Shown one piece after another: positions 1 through 8,898 of a stretch of DNA of 54,023 bases. Position numbers and translations under genes: made by a program. The stretch is from Desulfobacteraceae bacterium (GTDB lineage Bacteria > Desulfobacterota > Desulfobacteria > Desulfobacterales > Desulfosalsimonadaceae). Location: contig QZJS01000019.1 of assembly GCA_003597945.1 (NCBI GenBank), forward strand, positions 1 through 54,023. Direction: 5' to 3'. The first letter of the stretch is position 1. Every line of letters begins with the position of its first letter. The notes under the pieces were generated by a model that saw only the letters and a program-made list of their open reading frames with translations, did no database searches and was not told the origin of the DNA.

Positions 1-1050
1 GGCAAGTTCGACCAGGCCCTGCTGGCGCTCGGGCGGCTGGACAGCGTCTCGACCCTGCTGCCGGACACCTCGCTGTTCCTCTACATGTACATCCGCAAGG
101 AGGCGGTGCTCTCCTCCATGATCGAGGGGACCCAGTCGTCGCTGTCCGACCTGCTGCTGTTTGAGTTGGATCAGAAACCCGGCGTGCCGCTGGATGACGT
201 GCGGGAGGTCAGCAACTATGTCGCTGCCCTCGACCATGGTCTGCGCCTGCTTCAAGAAGGACTGCCTCTTTCGCTGCGATTGTTCCGCGAGATCCACGGC
301 GTGCTATTGACCAGGGGCCGGGGCAGCAATCAGACACCGGGCGAGTTCCGGCGCAGCCAGAACTGGATCGGCGGTACCCGGCCGGGCAACGCCGTCTTCG
401 TTCCGCCTCCGGCAGAAGAAGTGCTGGAGTGCATGAGCAAGCTGGAGCTTTTCCTCCATGACCAGCCGGAGCCGACTCCGGTGTTGCTCAAGGCGGCGCT
501 GGCCCATGTGCAGTTCGAGACGATCCACCCGTTTCTGGACGGTAACGGCCGTTTGGGACGCCTGCTGATCGCGCTGCTGTTAAGCGAGCAAAAGGTGCTG
601 CGAAAGCCGATGCTCTACCTCAGCCTCTATTTCAAAACCAATCGGCAGCATTACTACGAGTTGCTTAACAACGTGCGGTTGACCGGCGACTGGGAAGCCT
701 GGCTCGATTTCTTTGCCGAGGCGGTCATCGCCACCGCCACCCAGGCGATCGAGGCAGCGCAACAGCTCATGGACCTGTCGAACCAGGACCGCGACAAGAT
801 CAGCGGCCTCGGCAGGGCGGCGGCCTCCACCCTCCAGGTCCACCGGACGCTGATGGAGCATCCTATCGCCACATCAGGCTCGCTGGCAGAGAAAACAGGC
901 ATCACCCCGGCGACCGTCAACAAGGCGCTCGGCCATCTGGAGCAGCTCGGCATCGTCAAGGAGCTGACCGCCCGGAAACGCAACCGCCTGTTCAGCTACG
1001 CGGGCTACATCGAGATCATGAGTCGCGGCACGGAACTGCCGGACAGGTAG
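1..1050 (+). CDS. Fic family protein (5' end outside window)
   Basis: Fic-fold protein, a family that usually transfers AMP from ATP to a hydroxyl on a target protein. The reading frame is open from base 1, so the gene starts upstream; 349 residues are visible. A Fic N-terminal region carries a segment reading SSMIEG, which fits the (S/T)xxxE(G/N) autoinhibitory helix. The catalytic loop HPFLDGNGRLGR, starting at base 526, has the His, Asn and Arg of an active Fic site. The C-terminal hundred residues look like a winged helix-turn-helix, as in chromosomal Fic proteins with a DNA-binding tail. It stands next to a toxin-antitoxin pair, so a stress or defence role is plausible. The target is unknown. 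Confidence 0.9.
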   Translation, partial: GKFDQALLALGRLDSVSTLLPDTSLFLYMYIRKEAVLSSMIEGTQSSLSDLLLFELDQKPGVPLDDVREVSNYVAALDHGLRLLQEGLPLSLRLFREIHGVLLTRGRGSNQTPGEFRRSQNWIGGTRPGNAVFVPPPAEEVLECMSKLELFLHDQPEPTPVLLKAALAHVQFETIHPFLDGNGRLGRLLIALLLSEQKVLRKPMLYLSLYFKTNRQHYYELLNNVRLTGDWEAWLDFFAEAVIATATQAIEAAQQLMDLSNQDRDKISGLGRAAASTLQVHRTLMEHPIATSGSLAEKTGITPATVNKALGHLEQLGIVKELTARKRNRLFSYAGYIEIMSRGTELPDR

Positions 1051-1089
1051 GTCAATTCGATTCCTTAACAATAAAGGCTAAAAATCAGA

Positions 1090-1118
1090 TTGACAAAGGC
1101 ACCATTATGACGTACATT
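1090..1118 (+). promoter_or_regulatory. Likely sigma-70 promoter of tacAT pair
   Basis: A perfect TTGACA (1090-1095) is followed after 17 bases by TACATT (1113-1118, four of six matches to TATAAT). It lies about 45 bases upstream of the antitoxin start, the usual place for an autoregulated toxin-antitoxin promoter. Confidence 0.5.
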
Positions 1119-1160
1119 TGCATTCAATTCGATACCATTCACGAATAGAGGAGAATTTTT

Positions 1161-1448
1161 TTGAAAGCACCGACACAAACAAAAGCTGCCAGGTTCAATC
1201 TCCGGTTGGAAAGCGGCATTAAAACCCTTTTGGAACGGGCCGCCGGCCTGGAGGGTAAAACCGTCAGCCGGTTTGTTTTGAACAGCGCCGTGGAACAGGC
1301 GAAGAAAACCGTCCATGAGCATGAGTCGCTGAAGTTGAACGCTGAAAACGCAAAGATTTTTTTCAACGCTCTGGATACCGCCATCAGTTTCAACAGCAAA
1401 CTGACCAATGCCCTTGAAGAACACTCCCGGCGCGTCATCAGCAAATGA
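1161..1448 (+). CDS. DUF1778 (TacA-like) antitoxin
   Basis: Antitoxin of a TacAT-type pair, 95 residues. The N-terminus (ARFNLRLESGIKTLLERAA) reads as a ribbon-helix-helix DNA-binding fold, and the C-terminal helix would wrap the toxin. It starts with TTG, chosen because GAGGAG lies 8-13 bases upstream and no ATG fits. Its stop overlaps the toxin start (ATGA), so the two are translationally coupled. DUF1778 antitoxins normally repress their own promoter together with the toxin. Confidence 0.88.
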   Translation: MKAPTQTKAARFNLRLESGIKTLLERAAGLEGKTVSRFVLNSAVEQAKKTVHEHESLKLNAENAKIFFNALDTAISFNSKLTNALEEHSRRVISK

Positions 1449-1945
1449 CTGATTTTTTCAGTTTGATCATTGAGCCGCTCAACCCGACCCATGACCGCGC
1501 AAGCTTTTTTTCCGGCGTTGAAATGCTCGATGACTATCTTCACAAGCAGGCGAAACAGGATGTCAGGCGTCATATCAGCCGTGTGTTCGTCGCCGCTCCA
1601 GGAGAGCTCCCAACGAAGGTGGTTGGTTACTACACCCTCAGCAGTCTGTCCATTGAGTTGAACCATCTCCCTGAAAAGCTGTCCCGTAAATTGCCGAAAC
1701 ATCCGGTGCCGGCCGCCCTGATCGGCAGGCTGGCGGTGGATAAATCCGCACAGGGAAAGGGTGTGGGGAAAATGCTGCTCGCTGATGCCGTTAAGCGCGT
1801 CCTGGCCCTCAGCCAGGAAATCGCCGTTTATGCCATTGTTGTTGACGCCGTCAACCGTGATGCGCAAAAATTTTATGAAGGGTTCGGGTTCACCCCGATT
1901 ACTGATGACCTCCGCAGAATGTTTCTGGCGATACAATCTATTTGA
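1445..1945 (+). CDS. GNAT acetyltransferase toxin (TacT-like)
   Basis: GCN5-type N-acetyltransferase of 166 residues. By family it would acetylate the amino acid on charged tRNA and block translation. The acetyl-CoA binding loop is visible as QGKGVG after the RLAVDKS strand, and the late NRDAQKFYEGFGF segment carries the usual Tyr. It follows a DUF1778 antitoxin with an ATGA overlap, which is what separates a TacT-like toxin from an ordinary GNAT enzyme. The tRNA target cannot be read from sequence. Confidence 0.88.
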   Translation: MTDFFSLIIEPLNPTHDRASFFSGVEMLDDYLHKQAKQDVRRHISRVFVAAPGELPTKVVGYYTLSSLSIELNHLPEKLSRKLPKHPVPAALIGRLAVDKSAQGKGVGKMLLADAVKRVLALSQEIAVYAIVVDAVNRDAQKFYEGFGFTPITDDLRRMFLAIQSI

Positions 1946-1995
1946 TGCCGGGGTATGGGGCTTCCTAAAACCGTTGAAGCTCTTGGCGGGCCGGC

Positions 1996-2616
1996 TCAGA
2001 CTACCTTCCACCATGGCGCCGCCAACACATGGCGAGTCAGGGGGAAAATTTCACTGCCGCCGTAAAGGATCAATCCGCCATCTACAAGATCCTTATATTC
2101 TTCAAGAAAAACTTCAAGCCCTTTGGCGTCGGCGGTTGTTACACGAGAGGAATCCTTGACCTCGATGGGCAGCAGTCGATTCGGGGTTTCAATAACGAAA
2201 TCCACTTCCAGGCCTGTAGCCGTGCGCCAGTAAAGCACCTCTGGACGATGTGCCTGTATGTCGCGCCAGGCCAGAAGATCCGTGAGCACCAGATTCTCCA
2301 GATGAGCCCCTCGCGGTTCGCTTTCACCGGCCAGAAAAAGGGCAAGGGCGCTATCGCTCCAATAGAGCTTGGGCGCCTTGATCAGCCGGCGCGTCCGGTT
2401 TACGGCATAGGCGGAAATACGAACTGCCTGATAACTGGCATCCATGAGATTGAGGAAGCGGTGGACCTGGGGTTGGGAGATGCCCACGTCACGCCCAAGT
2501 TCCGTCTGATTAATGAGGTTACCGATACGCAGACAGGCCGCCCGCATGAGACGGCGAAAATCGGCAAGGTTTTCAAGCGCTTGTGTCAACCATTTAAGAA
2601 AATCTGAATCTCTTCC
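1996..2616 (-). pseudogene. DUF4143 C-terminal remnant of an AAA ATPase
   Basis: About 200 residues matching the C-terminal half of the AAA+DUF4143 ATPase family: a winged-helix segment (LINQTELGRDVGIS) and then the PD-(D/E)XK-like tail with GLEVDFVIE and LLPIEVK. The N-terminal Walker A/B ATPase half is absent. The frame is closed by a stop at 2617-2619, and the start usually assigned would be a TTG at 2589. Family members are about 380-420 residues, so this is a 5'-truncated relic. Confidence 0.75.
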
Positions 2617-2677
2617 CTAAATTCCGAAAAACTTCTTGACATTTACTGAATCAGATTTTAATGTTGAATCCGATTTT
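2599..2677 (+). promoter_or_regulatory. Promoter and operator-like repeats before the acyl-CoA operon
   Basis: TTGACA (2636-2641) and TAATGT (2659-2664) with a 17-base spacer form a plausible promoter. A 13-base direct repeat, TGAATCMGATTTT, occurs at 2647-2659 and 2665-2677, overlapping the -10. The block at 2599-2610 (AAAATCTGAATC) is an 11-of-12 inverted match to 2648-2659. This is a candidate operator for the TetR protein encoded in the same operon; that link is inference. Confidence 0.4.
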
Positions 2678-2762
2678 GTTTATGAATAATATTTAAAAAT
2701 AAAATTCCGGCAATGCCGGAAACGGATCCTGCCATTACAACCGCTTTAAAAGGGAGACCAAC

Positions 2763-3905
2763 ATGGAATTTTCCTTCACCAAAGAACAACTGATGTTTAA
2801 AAAGGAAGTGATCCGGTTCGCCAAAAAGGAAATCGTGCCCCGGATCCAGGAATTTGAACTCAAAAAGCAGTTTGATTTTGAATCCTTTAAAAAGCTGGGG
2901 GATTTTGGCATTCTGGGCCTGCATTTCCCGGAAGAATACGGCGGCGGCGGGGCCGACGTCATCACCACGGTCCTGGCCGGCGAAGCCCTGGGCGAGGCCG
3001 GCGTGGACGGCGGCCTGACCCTGGCCTACGGCGCCCACACCTTTCTCTGCGCGGACACCATTTTTTCCCACGGCACCGAAGAACAACGCAAAAAATACAT
3101 CCCCAAACTGGCTTCGGGCGAATGGATCGGTTGCATGGGCTTAACCGAACCCAACGCGGGCTCGGACGTGGCCTCCATGACCAGCACCGCGGAAAAAAAA
3201 GGCGACAAATACATTCTCAACGGCAGCAAGATTTTCATCACCAACGGCCCCATCGCCGATGTCTCCGTTGTCTACGCCAAAACCGACATGGAAAAAAAAC
3301 ACGCCGGCATATCCGCCTTTATCGTGGAAAAAGGCACCCCCGGTTTTTCCGCGGGCACGCCCCTGATCAAAATGGGGGTCTGCACCTCCCAGACATCAGA
3401 GCTGTATTTGTCCAACTGCGAAATCCCGGCGGAAAACCTGCTGGGCAAGGAAGGCGACGGATTCAACATGTCCCTTCAGACCGTGGAATGGGACCGCTCG
3501 GCCCTGCTTGCCCCGTTTGTGGGCGCGGCCACCTTCATGCTCAACCGATGCGTGGCTTATGCCAAAGACCGGGAACAGTTCGGCCGGAAAATCGGCCAGT
3601 TCCAGGCTATCAAGCGAAAAATCGCCAATATCCGGATTTTCGGGGAAGCAGCCCGGAACCTGGTCTACCGAATCGCCTGGTGCAAGGACCAGAAAAAGCC
3701 CTTAAACCATCTCGAAGCCGCCGTAGCCAAACTGTTTGTGGGCGACTGGAGCATGGGGCCTTCCAATGATGCGGTGGTGCTGCACGGCGGATACGGCTAC
3801 TGCCATGAATACGATATGGAGCGGATCTTCAGGGACAGCCGCCTGGCCCCCATCGGCGGCGGCACATCGGATATCCAGAGAATGATCATTTCCAAACTGA
3901 TCTGA
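2763..3905 (+). CDS. Acyl-CoA dehydrogenase (MCAD-type catalytic Glu)
   Basis: FAD-dependent acyl-CoA dehydrogenase of 380 residues, forming the alpha,beta double bond of an acyl-CoA and passing electrons to electron-transfer flavoprotein. The ACAD signature is seen in GCMGLTEPNAGSD and in the C-terminal segment GGYGYCHEYDMERIFRD. The Glu of HEYDMER aligns with the catalytic base of medium-chain dehydrogenase. At the alternative isovaleryl/long-chain position it has Asp (EWDRSALLA). The start is supported by GGGAGACC upstream. It is followed after 13 bases by a second, divergent dehydrogenase, suggesting a hetero-oligomer. The substrate is unknown. Confidence 0.93.
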   Translation: MEFSFTKEQLMFKKEVIRFAKKEIVPRIQEFELKKQFDFESFKKLGDFGILGLHFPEEYGGGGADVITTVLAGEALGEAGVDGGLTLAYGAHTFLCADTIFSHGTEEQRKKYIPKLASGEWIGCMGLTEPNAGSDVASMTSTAEKKGDKYILNGSKIFITNGPIADVSVVYAKTDMEKKHAGISAFIVEKGTPGFSAGTPLIKMGVCTSQTSELYLSNCEIPAENLLGKEGDGFNMSLQTVEWDRSALLAPFVGAATFMLNRCVAYAKDREQFGRKIGQFQAIKRKIANIRIFGEAARNLVYRIAWCKDQKKPLNHLEAAVAKLFVGDWSMGPSNDAVVLHGGYGYCHEYDMERIFRDSRLAPIGGGTSDIQRMIISKLI

Positions 3906-3918
3906 AGGGAGAACGGCA

Positions 3919-5055
3919 ATGAATTATGAAATCAGTGAAAAAGAATTCACCTTAAATATCGATCTGCACCAGCGCCTGACCCTGCTTGCCAAAGAAGGCG
4001 ATCTCGAAGTCGCCGACACCAAACAGGTCCGGGCCAATCTGGAAAAAACCCTGGCCGTTCTGGCCGACACCCCCTATCTGAAATTCGGCCTGGAGGCGGT
4101 TCCCGGATTCAACGGCCTGGCATCCCTGATGGTTGCCGTGGAAGTGGTTGCAGACATTTCACCGTCCATTTGTCTGTCGGTTGAAACCAGCACCCGGGTT
4201 TTCGGAAAAATTCTGACTCAATGGGGAACGCCTGCCATTAAGGAAAAAATGCTGCCGCCCCTGCTGGCCGGAAAACTCATCGGCGCCCTGGCCCTGTCCG
4301 AAGAGAGCATGAATGTGGAAAACGCCCCCCTGACCGCCGGCGGCGCCGTTAACGGCGATACGGCCGAAATCAGCGGCAAAAAGCAGTATGTAATCAACGC
4401 CCCTGTTGCCGACTGGTTCGCGGTGGCGGGCGTCGCGGAAGGCAAAAGCGCCGTTTTCCTGGTCAAAGCCGGAACCCCGGGCCTGACCGTCGGCCCGCGC
4501 AAAAATACCCCCGGGTTTCAGGGCGCGGCCATCGCTGATATCACCCTTGAAAACTGCGCCATCCCGGCGGATCAGATCCTCATGATCCCGGATGGACAAA
4601 ACATGCTCCAGACCCTGCGCATGTGGGAAAACCAGGTCCTGATCGGCGCGAGCCTGGGGCTGATGAAAACCGCTTTTGACGGAGCGAGAAACCATGCTAA
4701 AACCCATCGCAGCGGCGGAAAACCCGTGATCGCCTTCCAGGAAGTCGGCTTTAAACTGTCGGACATGCTGACCCTGTTTCAAACTTCTCAGCTTTTCGCC
4801 TTTCGGACGGCCTGGACCACCGAAAACGTCCCGGCCGACGCCGAATCCCTGACGCTTTGCGCCAAGGTGTTCTGCTCGGAATCCGCCGAACAGGTGGCGG
4901 GCGAGGCCATGCGGATTCTCGGCGGGGCCGGCTATGAAACCGGCAACCCCGTGGAACGGGCATCCCGCTGCGTCAAATTTCTCCAGATCGCCGGAACGTC
5001 AACGGAAATCGCCAGGGTTAAAATCGGCGACGCGGCCCTGGGCCTGCGAAATTAA
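3919..5055 (+). CDS. Divergent acyl-CoA dehydrogenase family protein
   Basis: Acyl-CoA dehydrogenase fold, 378 residues, clearly less canonical than its upstream neighbour. The stretch corresponding to the MCAD catalytic Glu reads YETGNPVER, with Gly342 in its place. A Glu (E237 in RMWENQVL) does fall at the isovaleryl/long-chain catalytic position. It is therefore either an enzyme using that alternative base or a non-catalytic partner of the preceding dehydrogenase. Alpha2beta2 heteromers of this kind are known among steroid side-chain dehydrogenases. It is 13 bases behind its partner and 10 bases ahead of the TetR gene, so they are co-transcribed. Confidence 0.85.
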   Translation: MNYEISEKEFTLNIDLHQRLTLLAKEGDLEVADTKQVRANLEKTLAVLADTPYLKFGLEAVPGFNGLASLMVAVEVVADISPSICLSVETSTRVFGKILTQWGTPAIKEKMLPPLLAGKLIGALALSEESMNVENAPLTAGGAVNGDTAEISGKKQYVINAPVADWFAVAGVAEGKSAVFLVKAGTPGLTVGPRKNTPGFQGAAIADITLENCAIPADQILMIPDGQNMLQTLRMWENQVLIGASLGLMKTAFDGARNHAKTHRSGGKPVIAFQEVGFKLSDMLTLFQTSQLFAFRTAWTTENVPADAESLTLCAKVFCSESAEQVAGEAMRILGGAGYETGNPVERASRCVKFLQIAGTSTEIARVKIGDAALGLRN

Positions 5056-5065
5056 GAGGCTGATC

Positions 5066-5740
5066 ATGCCGGGAAAAAACACAGCCGCCGTCGAGACCTT
5101 ATCCAAATCAGCGCTCCGCCGCCAGAAAGAGCGGGAAAAGCGCTACCAGACCATCCTCGCCGCCGCGGAAAAGCTGTTTGCCAGCGAAGGCTACCACATG
5201 GCCTCCATGGAACAGATCGCCGATGCCGCCGAGGTTTCCGTGGGCGCGGTCTATTTCTATTTTAAAAACAAGGAAGACCTGCTGGTCCAGTTGATGGACG
5301 AGATCGGGTATCTGCTGCGGAGCATCATCGGCACGGCCTTTAAAAAGCACGGCCCCAACATCACGGGATTTAAAAAAGCCGGGCACGCGTTTTTCGAGGA
5401 TTTCTGCGCGAATTACCCGGAGAAATGCGCCATCATCTTCAGGGAATCGGTGGGCAAAAGCCCGGAAGTGGAACAGCACCGCAAAGCGCTTTTCGACAAA
5501 TGCACCGGCGACGTACTGGCGGCCCTGACCGTGGTGGCCGAAAATCAGGGGTTGTGCTTCAAGGGAAATTTTTCGCCCGAGATCATCGCGGTGATCATTA
5601 TGGGCATCTATGAACGCGTGGCCTATGAATATATCTTATGGCAGGAAAAGCCCGAAGACCTCACCCATATCGGCCGGGACGCGGTGGCCTTTATCACCGG
5701 CGGCATCGATAATCTGTTTGAAGGGGCATCATGCACTTAA
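5066..5740 (+). CDS. TetR family transcriptional regulator
   Basis: TetR/AcrR repressor of 224 residues. The N-terminal helix-turn-helix is clear (TILAAAEKLFASEGYHMASMEQIADAAEVSVGAVYFYFKNKEDLL, residues about 28-72, quoted in part: VGAVYFYFKNKEDLL). The C-terminal ligand domain is typical of regulators of fatty-acid genes. The ATG at 5066 is preferred to the in-frame upstream start at 4934, because that one would overlap the dehydrogenase gene by 120 bases and the regulator fold begins after 5066. AGAGG lies 7 bases upstream. It probably senses an acyl-CoA and controls this operon. Confidence 0.9.
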   Translation: MPGKNTAAVETLSKSALRRQKEREKRYQTILAAAEKLFASEGYHMASMEQIADAAEVSVGAVYFYFKNKEDLLVQLMDEIGYLLRSIIGTAFKKHGPNITGFKKAGHAFFEDFCANYPEKCAIIFRESVGKSPEVEQHRKALFDKCTGDVLAALTVVAENQGLCFKGNFSPEIIAVIIMGIYERVAYEYILWQEKPEDLTHIGRDAVAFITGGIDNLFEGASCT

Positions 5741-6309
5741 AGGGCGCGCTCCATGTTCACACCACCTGTTCGGACGGGGAACTGACCATCCCCGAGGTCG
5801 TTAATATCTATACCGGCCTCGGGTTCGATTTCATCGCCCTCACCGATCATGATTATCTGCTGCGGCCCAACTGCTACGATATCGTCAAGACCCTGCCCAC
5901 GGACATGATCATCTTCAGGGGCCTGGAGCTGACGGTTTTTGAAAAAGGATACGTTCACGTCAATCGCATCAAGGGGGATACGGAACGGCTGCACATTTTC
6001 AACCATCCCGCCGAGCTGGATCTGCCCATGGAAAAGGTCATCGACCGGATCACCACCGTGGCCAAACGATTTCCCATCGATGCCGTGGAAGTTACCACCA
6101 AGGGGTTTCGGACCCCGGAGTACGAAATCCCGGAAATCCCCTATCCCAAGGTGGCCACGGACGATTCCCACACCCGCATCGGCTGCGGCCGGGCATGGAT
6201 CGAGATGGACTGCCCCAGAAGCAAGGACGGCATTATCCGGGCCATCCGCAACAATGATTTCTGGAACTGTTACAACGAGCATCACGCGGTCTTTCCGCAA
6301 ATGAAATGA
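5731..6309 (+). CDS. PHP domain metal-dependent phosphoesterase
   Basis: PHP-fold protein of 192 residues, a family of metal-dependent phosphoesterases related to the PolIIIA and histidinol phosphatase domains. Metal-binding motifs are visible: H8-x-H10 in LHVHTTCSDG, Asp15, TDHD near residue 39, a late His in HIFNHP, and DDSH near residue 147. It overlaps the TetR stop by 10 bases. The physiological substrate is unknown. Its place in an acyl-CoA operon does not point to a specific reaction. Confidence 0.82.
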   Translation: MHLKGALHVHTTCSDGELTIPEVVNIYTGLGFDFIALTDHDYLLRPNCYDIVKTLPTDMIIFRGLELTVFEKGYVHVNRIKGDTERLHIFNHPAELDLPMEKVIDRITTVAKRFPIDAVEVTTKGFRTPEYEIPEIPYPKVATDDSHTRIGCGRAWIEMDCPRSKDGIIRAIRNNDFWNCYNEHHAVFPQMK

Positions 6310-6315
6310 TATAGA

Positions 6316-6395
6316 CGTAATAAATCGATTTTAAGTGAAATCGTGGATTTCGGGGCGCCCCGAAAGACTTGTAGCGAAAAATTCGAGTTATTACG
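6316..6395 (+). repeat. Miniature palindromic element related to the 14.5-15.1 kb array
   Basis: An 80-base imperfect inverted repeat centred on CGGGGCGCCCCG (6351-6362). Outer ends are CGTAATAA and TTATTACG. The segments GAAATCGTGGATTTCGGGG and CCCCGAAAGACT are shared with the three larger hairpins at 14478-15090, but the interior (the TGGCAAG stem) is missing. It ends 53 bases before the first thiolase-fold gene, mirroring the placement of the large array before the paralogous gene. Confidence 0.7.
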
Positions 6396-6448
6396 GCAAC
6401 ATTAACTGTTTAGCCGCACACCCCGTAAACTCAAGGAGGAGCACGATC

Positions 6449-7609
6449 ATGGCAAGAAGAGTCGGAATTTGTGCCGTGGCACAAACAACGTATGAGCGCG
6501 ACAAATGGAATCAGCGGTTCCAGGGCATGGCCTTAGATGTTCTGGAAGCGCTCCGGCAGCAGGTGGACATTAAATTTTCCCGGCATCGCCCCGAGGTCCA
6601 GGGGATCGATATGACCATCAGCGTTTCCGATGACATATTCGACGCCCGCACCATCTCAAACAATGCGATGACCGATGTTCTGGGCGCCCATTTCGGCTGC
6701 GAGGAAAAAGTGGCCCAGGAAGGCATCCAGGCCCTCTATTACGGTCTGGCCGCCATCCAGTCCGGACACAACGACATGGTCCTGATCATGGGGCACTGCA
6801 AGGAATCCCAGTGCGCCAGCCGCAACATGGTCACCCATGTGGCATTCGACCCCTTCTTTACCCGGCCGGTGGGACTTGATTTCTGCGCGGCCGCCGGTCT
6901 CCAGGCCCAGGCTTATGCCGCCAAATCCGGCATCACCGACGCGCAACTGGCCAAAATCGTGGCCCGGTGCCGAAAACACGCGGCTCAGAATCCCTATACG
7001 CCGGGTCTTGAGGAACTCACCGCCGAAGCTGTCATGGCATCGGACATGCTGGCGGATCCCATCCGGGCCCTGCATGCCCGGCCGGTTTCCGACGGGGCCG
7101 TGGGCATGGTCCTGGCCGCCGAGGAGATCGCCGTAAAAATTTGCGACAAACCCATATGGATCACCGGCGTGGGCAACAGCATGGATCATTTCTTCCTTGG
7201 GGACCGGGATCTGGCGTCCAACAGGGCGCTGAAAGAAGCCGCCCAACGGACCTACAAGCGGGCCGGCATCACCGACCCGAAAACCGCTTTTGACATCATC
7301 GAAATCTCCGACCAATACGCCTACCAGCTCCCCATGTGGATGGAAGGGCTCGGCATGGTGGACGAAGGCAAAGCCGGTCAATGGATTGACGACAACGGCC
7401 CCGACAAGCTCCATGTCAACATGTCCGGCGGCATGCTGGCCGGCAACCCGTTGATTCTCGGAGGACTGGTGCGGGCGGCCGAAGCCGCGCTGCAACTGCG
7501 GGGCGAAGCCGGAAACAATCAGGTGAAAAACGCCAAAACCGCTCTGGCCCACGGGGTCATGGGACCGGCGGGGCAATTTCATTCCGTGATCACTCTGGAA
7601 CGGAACTAG
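6449..7609 (+). CDS. Thiolase-fold protein A1
   Basis: Thiolase-superfamily protein of 386 residues, start chosen at 6449 for its strong AAGGAGGAG site. It keeps the superfamily frame (SGGMLAGNP, AHGVMGPAGQFHSVI). By manual alignment the nucleophilic Cys of thiolase is Ala89 (VAQEGIQAL) and the GHP His is Asn333 (AGNP). A Cys is conserved nearby in its paralogue A2 (MGHCKESQ). Pairing with a second thiolase-fold protein and DUF35 proteins recalls BbsAB of toluene degradation and the Ltp2/DUF35 retro-aldolase of steroid degradation. The missing Cys favours the aldolase-like reading. The substrate is unknown. Confidence 0.82.
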   Translation: MARRVGICAVAQTTYERDKWNQRFQGMALDVLEALRQQVDIKFSRHRPEVQGIDMTISVSDDIFDARTISNNAMTDVLGAHFGCEEKVAQEGIQALYYGLAAIQSGHNDMVLIMGHCKESQCASRNMVTHVAFDPFFTRPVGLDFCAAAGLQAQAYAAKSGITDAQLAKIVARCRKHAAQNPYTPGLEELTAEAVMASDMLADPIRALHARPVSDGAVGMVLAAEEIAVKICDKPIWITGVGNSMDHFFLGDRDLASNRALKEAAQRTYKRAGITDPKTAFDIIEISDQYAYQLPMWMEGLGMVDEGKAGQWIDDNGPDKLHVNMSGGMLAGNPLILGGLVRAAEAALQLRGEAGNNQVKNAKTALAHGVMGPAGQFHSVITLERN

Positions 7610-7620
7610 GAGGAATAAAA

Positions 7621-8799
7621 ATGAAAAAAAATCGCAATGTCGGCATCATCGGCGTGGGCCAATCCGTATATTCCAGTCACCGGGAAGAGGTCAACCAGCC
7701 GGAAATGATTCATGAGGCCGTTGCCGAAGCCCTCGCGCACGCCGGTATGACCATCGACGATATCGACTGCATCGTCCACGGCAACATGGAACTCTTTGAA
7801 ATGGTGCACCAGCCCGACTGCTGGCACTCTCTGGGCATCGGGTCGGTGGGAAAGGAAACCCTGCGGGTCACCACCGGCGGCACCACCGGCGCCACCATCT
7901 GCGCCACCGCCGATTATCTCGTGGCATCGGGCCTGCACGACGTGGTCCTGGCCGTAGGGTTTGAAAAACTCCAGGAAGGCCACACCACCGGCGGGATCAC
8001 CAACATGGCTGACCCGCTCTGGGCCCGTCAGCTCCAGACCGGAGCCCTCACCGGCATGACCGCGGCGGCCGTCATCGAGGAATTCGGCGAAGAACGGGCC
8101 AAGAAAGCCTCCATGAAATACCGCATCATCATGGACAAGCATGCCATGAAAAACAAAAAAGCCCACCGCCGCCTGGGCCTTGAATTCGACCAGGCCGACG
8201 ACCTGATGGTCAACTCCCCGGCTCTGGTGGGCGAGCTGCGCATGATCCACATGTGCTCCCAGAGCGACGGGGCCTGCGCCGTGATCTTCGCCTCCGAAGA
8301 AAAAGCCAAACAATTCCGTAAAAACCCCGCCTGGATCAAGGATCATATCACCGTTCACCGGGAAGAAAGCTTCGGCTGCTTCGGCGACGAACCCTTTGTG
8401 CTCAGCCACCGGTATGCGGCGGAAAAACTCTTTGCGCGAAACGGCATCAAAAACCCGCGCAAGGAAATCGACATGTTCGAGATGTATGACCCCTCCAGTT
8501 GGTGGGGCCTTGACTGGCTCCGGGAATTTCTCCTGTTTGACGGCGACGAGCACCTCAAAATGGTGGAAAATGATGAAATCACCATTGACGGGGATTTTCC
8601 CATCAACCCATCGGGCGGCGTTACCGCGTCCAATCCCATCGGGGCCACGGCCCTGGTCCGGGTGGCCGAAGCGGCCCTTCAGATCATGGGCGAGGCCGGG
8701 GAACACCAGGTGCCCAAGACCGTCAACCAGGCCCTGGCCTCAGGATTCGGCGGCACCCTCTGGACGGTGCTCTTCCTGCTTACCCGCGAGGCGCCCTGA
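7621..8799 (+). CDS. Thiolase-fold protein B1 (lipid-transfer/thiolase-like)
   Basis: Thiolase-superfamily protein of 392 residues, 12 bases behind A1 with a good GGAGG site. The family motif NPSGGV-SNPIGATAL is present, but the GHP His is Asn338 and the segment equivalent to CSSG is GTTG (Gly87). A conserved block (GFEKLQEGHTTGG) follows. It probably forms a heteromer with A1 and DUF35 zinc proteins encoded downstream, cleaving or forming a C-C bond in an acyl-CoA. Which reaction it performs, thiolysis or retro-aldol, is inference. Confidence 0.82.
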   Translation: MKKNRNVGIIGVGQSVYSSHREEVNQPEMIHEAVAEALAHAGMTIDDIDCIVHGNMELFEMVHQPDCWHSLGIGSVGKETLRVTTGGTTGATICATADYLVASGLHDVVLAVGFEKLQEGHTTGGITNMADPLWARQLQTGALTGMTAAAVIEEFGEERAKKASMKYRIIMDKHAMKNKKAHRRLGLEFDQADDLMVNSPALVGELRMIHMCSQSDGACAVIFASEEKAKQFRKNPAWIKDHITVHREESFGCFGDEPFVLSHRYAAEKLFARNGIKNPRKEIDMFEMYDPSSWWGLDWLREFLLFDGDEHLKMVENDEITIDGDFPINPSGGVTASNPIGATALVRVAEAALQIMGEAGEHQVPKTVNQALASGFGGTLWTVLFLLTREAP

Positions 8800-8898
8800 T
8801 ATGGCAGCGGACCAATTGATATCATGGAAAGCGGCATCGACCGGCAACGATAAACAGGCACAATTATCATATAAGGATGCAACCACAAGGAGGGTGAT

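Noticed and set aside
4934-5065. N-terminal extension of the TetR protein.
   Set aside because: It lies entirely inside the dehydrogenase gene and is not regulator-like. ATG 5066 has a ribosome site.
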